Shown here: positions 6,649 to 12,745 of the stretch, piece by piece
Position numbering within the stretch: the first letter of the stretch is position 1
Layout: every line of letters begins with the position of its first letter
Assembly (NCBI GenBank): GCA_024224995.1
Contig: JAAENB010001238.1
Location: 1-12,745, forward strand
Source: a bacterium
GTDB lineage: Bacteria; Spirochaetota; UBA4802; UBA5550
Direction: 5' to 3'
DNA length: 12,745 nt
Notes under the pieces: generated by a model
Seen by the model: only the letters and a program-made list of their open reading frames with translations
Told to the model about the DNA's origin: nothing
Databases searched by the model: none
Made by a program: the position numbers and the translations under genes

Positions 6649-6680
6649 GGGTTTAACAAATTTTCTAATCCCCGAGCCCC

Positions 6681-6854
6681 GGTCGTGTCTTAATATACAG
6701 AAAAACGTAATTCGGAATGTAAACTATGCCCGGAGTGATGTCTCCGCGGGTTGTGAGGCTGTCTGAGCGGAGCGAGTTCCGAACGTTCTGCGGAGGCATT
6801 ACTCCGGGCATAGTTTACATTCCGGGTCGATATACCTTATATTAAGACGCAACC
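6681..6854 (+). repeat. Repeat module B, copy 2 (174-bp palindrome with long apex)
   Basis: The outer arms match copy 1 (GGTCGTGTCTTAATATA / TATATTAAGACGCAACC). The internal stem is longer, about 35 bp from CGGAATGTAAAC to the CTCCGC before the apex. It pairs with the right arm at all but two positions, and both exceptions are G-T. The apex contains GTTGTGAGG…CTGT…GAGC…CGAGTTCCG, a diverged reverse complement of the module A apex. This ties the A and B families together. Confidence 0.85.
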
Positions 6855-6860
6855 CTCGAC

Positions 6861-6904
6861 CCTGACTTTTCCGAATTTTTCTTGACTTTCCCGGAAGAGT
6901 CAGG
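6861..6904 (+). promoter_or_regulatory. Promoter-like box inside an inverted repeat upstream of the 6954 gene
   Basis: CCTGACTTTTCC (6861-6872) and GGAAGAGTCAGG (6893-6904) are inverted repeats with one G-T exception. Between them lies TTGACT (6882-6887), a -35-like box. A weak AATATC follows at 17 bases. The layout could be an operator over a promoter or a small leader hairpin. The -10 is poor, so the call is tentative. Confidence 0.3.
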
Positions 6905-6953
6905 AATATCAAATTATATCCAACAAGAAGAACTAATTTCAGGAGGGGGGATT

Positions 6954-7403
6954 ATGAAAAAGGTCTGTGATTTTTACATTAAACATGTTTCTCTAATTGG
7001 GGCGCTTTATTGTGCTGTTCCCGTAACTGTTGCGCTTATTGCAGGACTGGTAATGGTAGAGCAGTTCCGGGATGTTTATTTTCTCCGGTATGGATTATGT
7101 ATAACCCTGGGAAGCGGGCTGGGAGCGTATCTGAACAAGCATGGTCTTGAGATGTGGATTTCCCGGCACCGGGGAAGTATGGGACCGGGAACCGTGCTTC
7201 AAGGAGCTGTGGTTGGAGCGAAAATCGGAATCCTTCAGGCATTTTTTCCGGGACTCTTAGCACTCATCGGCAGCAATCATCCCGATCTTGCAATGAAGTA
7301 TATAGTAGCTTCTTCTCTCATCGCTACGGTTCTGGGATTTCTATTCGGAACTGTTCTCTCCCTTGTGGGGCGCAAGTACATTGAGAGAGAAACCCCGGCA
7401 TAA
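6954..7403 (+). CDS. Small four-helix integral membrane protein, unknown function
   Basis: I do not recognise a named family. The 149-residue protein has four likely membrane helices: ~12-34 (VSLIGALYCAVPVTVALIAG), ~42-60 (YFLRYGLCITLGSGLGAYL), ~80-106 (TVLQGAVVGAKIGILQAFFP) and ~114-138 (MKYIVASSLIATVLGFLFGT). The loop between helices 2 and 3 is short and basic (ISRHRGS), and the C-terminus is basic too, suggesting these face the cytoplasm. Helices 2-4 are rich in Gly and small residues, which suggests tight packing. The ATG at 6954 is set by a strong AGGAGG seven bases upstream; the frame is open further left to 6882 but without support. It is convergent with the kinase gene, and a large palindrome lies between them. 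Confidence 0.8.
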   Translation: MKKVCDFYIKHVSLIGALYCAVPVTVALIAGLVMVEQFRDVYFLRYGLCITLGSGLGAYLNKHGLEMWISRHRGSMGPGTVLQGAVVGAKIGILQAFFPGLLALIGSNHPDLAMKYIVASSLIATVLGFLFGTVLSLVGRKYIERETPA

Positions 7404-7414
7404 GGTAGGCGTAG

Positions 7415-7467
7415 GGTCCGGCACGTGTAGGGGCAACGGCGCGCCGTGCCCCTACACGTGCCGGACC
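7415..7467. repeat. Near-perfect 53-bp nested palindrome between convergent genes
   Basis: Arms 7415-7435 and 7447-7467 are perfectly complementary over 21 bp. The 11-nt centre is itself CGGCGCGCCG with one extra A at 7436. It can be read as a 29-bp palindrome (7427-7455, GTAGGGGCA…TGCCCCTAC) placed at the centre of another palindrome (GGTCCGGC / GCCGGACC), with ACGT on each side of the insert. On the plus strand only TTT follows and on the minus strand no T-run, so terminator function for the two convergent genes is possible but not classical. Confidence 0.75.
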
Positions 7468-7484
7468 TTTGGCAAAAAACCTTT

Positions 7485-9425
7485 TTAAAAGAATTTATTT
7501 AGAATTCGAATCAATTCATTTTTACTAACGGGTTTGGTAAGATAATCATCCATACCCGAGTTTAAACATTCTTCCCGTTCATCCTGGCTGATGCTGGCCG
7601 TAAGAGCTACGATCCGGACAGGGGATATATCCCGGGTTGTTTCAAAAGCGCGGATTTTTTTCGTCGCTTCAATTCCGCCCATTTCCGACATATTTATATC
7701 CATAAGAATCAGGTCAAAGGCGGAAGAGAGCTCTTTAGAGTAGGTGTCAACTGCTTCAGTGCCGTCCGGAACAACCGTAACTTCCATACTCATCTTTTTA
7801 AGAATAGCGCTCGCGATTTTGGCATTAACCACATTGTCCTCAGCCAGCATAATAGATAATTTCCTATCAATGATTAATTCTTCATCTTCGTCCGGCTGCG
7901 CGCTTTCAATTTCATTGAATTCTTCACGGGAAAGCAGGGGGAATTGAAGATGGAAGCTGGTTCCGGCATTAACTCCGCTCATCACGCTAATCTTTCCTCC
8001 GTGCCTGTTAACCAATTCTTTGGTAATGGAAAGACCCAGACCCGTGCTTTTTTCACCGGAAGTGCCGGAGCGGGATGATTCGGAAAATTTGTTGAATATA
8101 GTAGCTAATTTGTCTTTGGGAATACCAATGCCCGTATCCTGAATTTTAACCAGGATAGAATTTTCTCTAATTTCAAAAGAGATGGTAACGGAACCGTTAT
8201 TCGGGGTAAATTTAATCGCGTTGGAAATGATGTTATTAAAGATCCTGGTGAGGGAATTTTGATCACCGGATATTACCGAATAATTGATATTGTTCTCTTT
8301 TAGGGTAATTGAAATTCCCTTTGGTTTGGCCATGTATTTTAAAGAGTCAATACTTAAGTTGACTATATCCATAAGCTGCACCGGGGACATCTCCAGTTCA
8401 ACATTCTCCGAGCTGCTGCGGGAAAGATCAAGAATGTCATTAACCAGGGAGAGGAGGAAATTTCCCGATTTTTTAATATGCTGCATATATTCACGGCTTT
8501 CATCGGAACAGTCGGTATTTTGAAGAAGGAGCTCAACAGACCCCAGGATTCCCGAAAGGGGGGAGCGAAGGTCATGAGACGCGATAGACAGGAAGTCATC
8601 CTTGAGTTTGGAAAGGCTTTTTAAATCCAGGATCTTTTTTTGAAGATCGTTATATAATAACCTGGCTTCGAGATGGATCTTAACCCGGGATAATAACTCT
8701 TCTTTCGCAAAGGGTTTAATTACATAATCCGTAACCCCTGCTTTAAAAAGCTGTAAAATACCCGATTGATCGGAGATATCGCTCATCACAATAACAGGCA
8801 ATTTCCTCATGCCCAGGTCATTCCTGGCCATACTGCAAAGCTCGGCGCCGTTGATTCCGGGCATGGTAAACCCGGTAACAACCATATCAATTTCATCTCC
8901 CGCAGCTTCAAGCATCATATACGCTTCTTCCCCGCTTGACGCGGCATACACAGCCCCAACCAGGCCTTCAAGGCATTTTGAAACAACGAAAAGGGTGTTC
9001 ATATTATCATCAACACAGAGGATATTTGATTTTTCAAAAAGTTTTTGCGGATATAATATCGTGGTAATGGTGTCGAGAAGTTCTCCTTCAATAAAGGGCT
9101 TGGAAATAAAATCGGTGCCCCCGGCAAGAAATCCTTTTCTCCGTTCTTCCAGGGAGTCCAGGGAGGTAAGAAAAACCATGGGAATGTTCCGGTATTTTTG
9201 AGGGCCAAATCGAAGTTTGGAGCATACATCATAACCGGAAATGCCGGGCATTTCCACATCCATGGTAATGATATCGGGCATAGCACCGGGAATTTTCCGG
9301 ATGGCATCTTCACCCGATTTTGCTTCAATAATATTAAATTCCTCACCCAGTTCTTTTTTTACCAGGTATCGGCTAACCGAGCTGTCATCAACAACAAGGA
9401 CTTTTTTCTTTTTAGGCGTATCCAT
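7485..9425 (-). CDS. Cytoplasmic hybrid histidine kinase, REC-REC-HisKA-HATPase-REC
   Basis: A 646-residue multidomain signalling protein with no membrane segment or input domain. REC1 (~8-122) has D13/D14, phosphoacceptor D56, T87 and K109. REC2 (~134-250) keeps D139/D140, S215 and K237 but has Gly185 where the phosphoacceptor Asp should be. HisKA (~270-340) has H284 in the SHDLRSPL box. HATPase (~385-500) has the N box NNIISNAIKF, G1 DTGIGIP, F box IFNKF and G2 STGLGLSI. REC3 (~523-646) has E529/D530, D576, T609 and K631. The probable route is H284 to D576, with REC1 modulated by another kinase; partners are unknown. The start at 9425 has GGGAG five bases upstream. It follows the lipoprotein gene by 75 nt and has its own likely promoter. 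Confidence 0.93.
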   Translation of the reverse strand: MDTPKKKKVLVVDDSSVSRYLVKKELGEEFNIIEAKSGEDAIRKIPGAMPDIITMDVEMPGISGYDVCSKLRFGPQKYRNIPMVFLTSLDSLEERRKGFLAGGTDFISKPFIEGELLDTITTILYPQKLFEKSNILCVDDNMNTLFVVSKCLEGLVGAVYAASSGEEAYMMLEAAGDEIDMVVTGFTMPGINGAELCSMARNDLGMRKLPVIVMSDISDQSGILQLFKAGVTDYVIKPFAKEELLSRVKIHLEARLLYNDLQKKILDLKSLSKLKDDFLSIASHDLRSPLSGILGSVELLLQNTDCSDESREYMQHIKKSGNFLLSLVNDILDLSRSSSENVELEMSPVQLMDIVNLSIDSLKYMAKPKGISITLKENNINYSVISGDQNSLTRIFNNIISNAIKFTPNNGSVTISFEIRENSILVKIQDTGIGIPKDKLATIFNKFSESSRSGTSGEKSTGLGLSITKELVNRHGGKISVMSGVNAGTSFHLQFPLLSREEFNEIESAQPDEDEELIIDRKLSIMLAEDNVVNAKIASAILKKMSMEVTVVPDGTEAVDTYSKELSSAFDLILMDINMSEMGGIEATKKIRAFETTRDISPVRIVALTASISQDEREECLNSGMDDYLTKPVSKNELIRILNKFF

Positions 9426-9461
9426 GTATGCTCCCAGGTATGATACAGGTATTAGCCTAAT

Positions 9462-9490
9462 ATTAAATCATCTTTTGTTGATAATGTCTA
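9462..9490 (-). promoter_or_regulatory. Likely sigma-70-type promoter for the hybrid kinase
   Basis: On the minus strand TAGACA (9490-9485) is followed after 17 bases by TTTAAT (9467-9462). Each box matches the consensus at five of six positions. Transcription would start near 9455, about 30 nt before the kinase ATG, so the kinase can be expressed apart from the upstream lipoprotein genes. Confidence 0.5.
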
Positions 9491-9500
9491 ATTGTTTTTT

Positions 9501-11264
9501 TTATTTTGTATAATAAACCCATAATTCACGGCCGGCACCGTTATCTGCGTTCGCGGAAAAGTAGAGTTTATCGTTAAAAACCGTCAGGTGTTTGGGTTCG
9601 GAGTGACCGTTGTCGCCGTCAATATTCATGGCAACAGAGGGAGCATTGGTACCGTCATAGCACCAGAGTTCGTATCCCCGGCCGGAAGCAAGGGCCTGAA
9701 AATAGAGTTTGTTCCGGTAGACAGCGAGGTGTTCAGGTTGTGAGCCGACAAAACCCGGGTATAGGTCAAATTCGGTAAACGCTTCCGCCGCTACCGGGTT
9801 CGCGTTATAACTCCAGAGCTCCATTCCATTGTCCGGACCCTCAGCACTAAAGAACAGGGTGTCGTTAAAAACAACAAGATCCACAGGGTTAAAACTACCC
9901 ATAATCGAATCGTACATATCGGCAATTTCCGATGGTTCGTTAGTACCGTCATATTTCCAGAGTTCCCCGCTATGACCCTGTTCGTCCCTGGCCTGGAAGT
10001 ATAATGCATTATTAAATACAGCCAGGTGAGAAACATCAGCGCTGCCGGAGCCGTCGTAAATATCCACTACCAGTGAAGGAGCATTGGTTCCGTCATAGGA
10101 CCAGAGCTCGGCACCCAGAGAGGACCATTGGCCTGCCTGGAAATAGAGTTTATTGTTAAAGATAGTCATGTAGGATGGTTCAGAGCCCATTATACCGGGA
10201 ATGATATCGGCAATTTCCGAAGCGGAAGTGCCGTTGTATTTCCAGAGTTCTTCACCGTTTCCCGACCCGTTGTCGGCCTGGAAATAGAGCTCACCCTGAA
10301 AAACCGTAAGGTAACAGGGATTGGACCCATTGTATTGATCTCCGGTATAAATATCCGCAGCTTCTTCAGGAGCACTAATGCCGTTGTAGCGCCAGAGTTC
10401 AGTACCGTTAGAACCGCCGTCGGCAGCGAAATAGAGCTCGCCATTGAATACAGCCATATGCTCCGGGTTTGAACCATCGCTATCACCATCAATATTCGCA
10501 ACCATTTGAACAACAGCGTCTTCAAAATCGAGACCAATCCCGCTAGCGGATTCGCCCATATCATTGGCAGTGTAAACCAGGAGATGGGTCGCGCCCGCGG
10601 GAACAGCGGAATCCGCGGCAAGAGTAAAATTCAGGTTGCTGCCGCTTGCGGCCAGGGTTTCTATTGCCGTAGAAAGTACGGCCGATTTGGTAACGGCGTT
10701 CTCCCCCCAATAGAGGCGGTACTCCGTAATATTGCTTTCATCAGCGGCGGGGGTAACCGTAACAGTGCCTGTTAATTCATCTTCAGTACCATCGGAGTCA
10801 ACGGGAAAGCTAATTCCGGCGGCGTTTGTCAAAGGAACGGTACGGTCGGTTACGGGGCAGCTCGTACCGGATGATATCTCACCATATTTATTTGCCGTAA
10901 CAACGAGCAGGAGAGAAGCACCTGCCGGGAAAACGGTATTTTCAGGGATGGTATAGGATATGTCAGTTCCCTTCGCTGGAAAAGAGGCGATTACTCCCGA
11001 GAGCCTGGTTGAGGGGGAGGAACCCCAGTAGAGGCGGTATTCGTCTATATCGCTTTCATCATCAGCATGGGAAATGGAGACGGGCAGGGAAACCTCGTTT
11101 GTGCCGGGATCGGTGTCCGCACCTGCGGAAATACCGCGCGCCGAATCATCAGGAGCCATAACTCCGCCGAAACCCTCCCAGCAGCCGGAAAGAGATAAAG
11201 AAACAGCCAGTATAATGGCTAATAGAGTGTAATAAGATAAACTTTTATTCATTTTATAATCCAT
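9501..11264 (-). CDS. ELWxxDGT-repeat lipoprotein, predicted seven-bladed propeller (downstream paralogue)
   Basis: The N-terminus has a lipoprotein signal (MNKSLSYYTLLAIILAVSLSLSGC), so the mature protein is probably lipid-anchored at its Cys and exported. Next come two ~100-residue beta-sandwich-like repeats, each with EYRLYWG and a PAGA..LLV.TAN..GE ending, similar in layout to fibronectin type III domains. Then follow seven ~46-residue repeats of the ELWxxDGT type (xxLAVFNxxLYFxAxxxxxGxELWxYDGT), the last ending ELWVYYTK. Seven repeats suggest one closed beta-propeller. Ligand and role are unknown. The ATG at 11264 overlaps the upstream stop as TAATG, implying coupling; the ATG at 11252 (four residues shorter) is an equally possible start. 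It is a paralogue of the adjacent upstream gene. Confidence 0.85.
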   Translation of the reverse strand: MDYKMNKSLSYYTLLAIILAVSLSLSGCWEGFGGVMAPDDSARGISAGADTDPGTNEVSLPVSISHADDESDIDEYRLYWGSSPSTRLSGVIASFPAKGTDISYTIPENTVFPAGASLLLVVTANKYGEISSGTSCPVTDRTVPLTNAAGISFPVDSDGTEDELTGTVTVTPAADESNITEYRLYWGENAVTKSAVLSTAIETLAASGSNLNFTLAADSAVPAGATHLLVYTANDMGESASGIGLDFEDAVVQMVANIDGDSDGSNPEHMAVFNGELYFAADGGSNGTELWRYNGISAPEEAADIYTGDQYNGSNPCYLTVFQGELYFQADNGSGNGEELWKYNGTSASEIADIIPGIMGSEPSYMTIFNNKLYFQAGQWSSLGAELWSYDGTNAPSLVVDIYDGSGSADVSHLAVFNNALYFQARDEQGHSGELWKYDGTNEPSEIADMYDSIMGSFNPVDLVVFNDTLFFSAEGPDNGMELWSYNANPVAAEAFTEFDLYPGFVGSQPEHLAVYRNKLYFQALASGRGYELWCYDGTNAPSVAMNIDGDNGHSEPKHLTVFNDKLYFSANADNGAGRELWVYYTK

Positions 11265-12745
11265 TATTTTACGTAGAAGACCCATAATTCACGACCGGCA
11301 CCATTGTACCCGTTCGCGGAAAAGTAGAGTTTATTGTTAAAAACAGTTAAATGCTCGGGGTAGGAGCTGTTGTTATCCCCGTCAATATTAAAAGCCTCGT
11401 AAGGGGCATTAGACCCGTCATAGCACCAGAGTTCAGCACCGTTGCCGCTCGATCCCCGGGCCTGGAAATAGAGTTTATTTCTGAAAACCGTAAGGAACCT
11501 GGGGCTAGAACTATTAGATCCCGTGTTTATATCAATTTCCTCAAAACCGTCTTCAGGAACAGGATTGGAGGCATAACTCCAGAGCTCGGTCCCGTTTTCC
11601 GTATCACCTTCGGCACTGAAATACAAGCGGTCGTTAAAGACTGCTAAATGCTCGGGATAAAAAGCATCAAACGTTCCGGTCTTCATGTCGGCAATTTCCG
11701 TGGCCGTGGAGCCGTCATATTTCCAGAGTTCATAGTTATGCCCGTTCCCGTCACGGGCATTGAAATATAATTCGCCATTGAATACTGCCAGGTGAGTAGG
11801 ATCGGAACTTTGTCCGTCATAGATATCAACAACCAGGGAGGGATCGGAAACCCCGTCATAGGACCAGAGTTCCGAGTTACCCGGTAAAAAGACAGAGCAT
11901 CTGAAAAAGAGTTTATTGTTAAAAACCGTTAAATAATCGGGTTCCATACCTGAATAGCCGGGAACATAGTCACCCATTTCAACAGCAGTGACCCCATTGT
12001 ATTTCCAGAGTTCCAGGCCGTGACTTGTAGAGCCGCTGGCCTGAAAGTAGAGTTCATCCTGAAAAACAGCAAGGTGTTTGGGATCGGAACCAAAAAAACC
12101 GGTGTACATATCAGCTGCTTCTTCCGGAGGATTTACCCCGTCATACCGCAAGAGCTCATTACCAATTGAACCGTTGTTGGCGGCGAAATAGAGTTTGTTG
12201 TCAAAAACTACCATATATTCCGGGTTTGAGCCGGAACCGGACCCGTCTATATTACAGGCCATTTTCAGGATCTCATCATCAAAATCGAGCGCAATTCCGC
12301 TTGCGGCTTCACCCAGATTATTTGCCGTAAAAACCAGCAGGTGAGAGGCTCCTGTGGGAACCGAAGTATTTTCCGGAAGAGAAAAGTTTAAATCGCTCCC
12401 TGTTGCTGCCAGGGACTCAATAGGAGTGGTATGGCCCGGGAGTTTGCAGTTTTCGTTTTCACCCCAGTAGAGACGGTATTCCGTAATATTATTTTCAATA
12501 GAGGCGCGGGTAACGGCAACAGTCCCTCCAAGTTCATCTTCATCCCGGTCTGTATCATGGATAAATGAAATACCCCGGGCATTGACAAGGGGAACAGTAC
12601 GGTCCGAAATGGAACAGTAGGCGCCCGATGTTTTTTCACCATACTTGTTCGCGGTAATAACCAGCAAGAACGAGGCTCCCGTAGGAAGAACGGTATTTTC
12701 GGGAATGGTATAACATATGTCTGCACCCTGTGCCGGAAAAGAGAT
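11264..12745 (-). CDS. ELWxxDGT-repeat protein, upstream paralogue, 5' end outside window
   Basis: The frame is open to the right edge, and its first visible residues (ISFPAQGADICYTIPENTVL) align with the first sandwich repeat of the downstream paralogue. The true start and any signal peptide therefore lie outside. The 493 visible residues contain the end of that repeat, a full second one (EYRLYWGEN…) and seven ELWxxDGT blades: ELLRYDG, ELWKYNG, ELWSYDG, ELWKYDG, ELWSYAS, ELWCYDG and ELWVFY. Each blade matches its counterpart at the same position in the neighbour (for example the fifth lacks DGT in both, the sixth has ELWC in both), so the whole gene was duplicated. It is presumably exported like its neighbour. 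Its TAA stop overlaps the next ATG by one base. Confidence 0.88.
   Translation of the reverse strand: MSFPAQGADICYTIPENTVLPTGASFLLVITANKYGEKTSGAYCSISDRTVPLVNARGISFIHDTDRDEDELGGTVAVTRASIENNITEYRLYWGENENCKLPGHTTPIESLAATGSDLNFSLPENTSVPTGASHLLVFTANNLGEAASGIALDFDDEILKMACNIDGSGSGSNPEYMVVFDNKLYFAANNGSIGNELLRYDGVNPPEEAADMYTGFFGSDPKHLAVFQDELYFQASGSTSHGLELWKYNGVTAVEMGDYVPGYSGMEPDYLTVFNNKLFFRCSVFLPGNSELWSYDGVSDPSLVVDIYDGQSSDPTHLAVFNGELYFNARDGNGHNYELWKYDGSTATEIADMKTGTFDAFYPEHLAVFNDRLYFSAEGDTENGTELWSYASNPVPEDGFEEIDINTGSNSSSPRFLTVFRNKLYFQARGSSGNGAELWCYDGSNAPYEAFNIDGDNNSSYPEHLTVFNNKLYFSANGYNGAGRELWVFYVK

Larger units (their letters stand above)
6431..6953. other. Repeat-filled intergenic region between divergent membrane protein genes
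   Basis: This 523-bp region holds no gene. It contains module A copy 2 (6448-6590), an AT-rich linker (6591-6680) with a TTTCTTAAAGAAA palindrome and a minus-strand TTGACA box, module B copy 2 (6681-6854), and the promoter-like region of the downstream plus-strand gene. A 77-codon open frame from 6460 crosses module A in a different frame from that in copy 1, so it is not considered coding. Confidence 0.75.

Noticed and set aside
3315..6854. Integron attC sites or a CRISPR array
   Set aside because: The palindromes lack RYYYAAC/GTTRRRY core sites and do not bracket single cassettes. There are no short regularly spaced repeats with spacers and no integrase or cas gene.
7415..7470. Classical bidirectional intrinsic terminator
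   Set aside because: The stem is strong, but only three T follow on the plus strand and none on the minus strand. The nested-palindrome reading explains it at least as well, though some termination remains possible.

Overview
The window looks like a chromosomal segment of a flagellated, probably Gram-negative bacterium with moderate GC. A spirochaete is my best guess. The support is indirect: a FliS-type flagellin chaperone followed by a coiled-coil FlgN-like protein, lipoproteins made of ELWxxDGT repeats, and the overall gene style. No rRNA, tRNA, transposase, integrase or CRISPR array was seen. The taxonomic guess is inference only.

Layout. A plus-strand gene cut by the left edge (3-1163) encodes an extremely Lys/Arg/Tyr-rich protein with tyrosines in strict heptad register. 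Next comes a minus-strand block that reads gatB (5063-3627), purC (3296-2409), fliS (2333-1896) and a FlgN-like gene (1906-1460). Upstream of gatB, and divergent from it, is a small one-helix membrane protein gene (5234-5755). Its end overlaps the end of a convergent isoprenylcysteine-methyltransferase-like membrane protein gene (6430-5747). A four-helix membrane protein gene (6954-7403) follows on the plus strand. The right third is minus strand: two tandem, translationally coupled lipoprotein-type genes of seven ELWxxDGT blades each (the upstream one cut by the right edge), then a sensorless hybrid histidine kinase with REC-REC-HisKA-HATPase-REC architecture (9425-7485).

The most unusual content is intergenic. 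A compound repeat, here called A-B, occurs at three places: 1233-1314 (inverted and truncated), 3315-3599 and 6448-6854. Each complete module is a long imperfect palindrome. The two A copies have the same length (143 bp) and an identical 36-nt apex, but the inner stem between conserved outer arms and conserved apex has been replaced by an unrelated yet still self-complementary sequence. The B copies exist without a central hairpin, with a short hairpin, and with a long hairpin whose apex is a diverged inverted copy of the A apex. B stem differences are compensatory or G-T wobble. A separate palindrome at 7415-7467 also reads as one palindrome inserted at the centre of another. Together these suggest hairpins that nest into, or swap at, the centres of other hairpins. 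In two places module A ends immediately upstream of the Shine-Dalgarno region of a gene (purC and the methyltransferase-like gene), so it would form part of that gene's leader if transcribed.

The genes do not form a single pathway. gatB (tRNA-dependent amidation) and purC (purine synthesis) are housekeeping genes, and the fliS/FlgN-like pair serves flagellar export. The lipoproteins and the kinase may belong to a cell-surface and signalling unit, but the kinase has its own likely promoter and a functional link is not shown.
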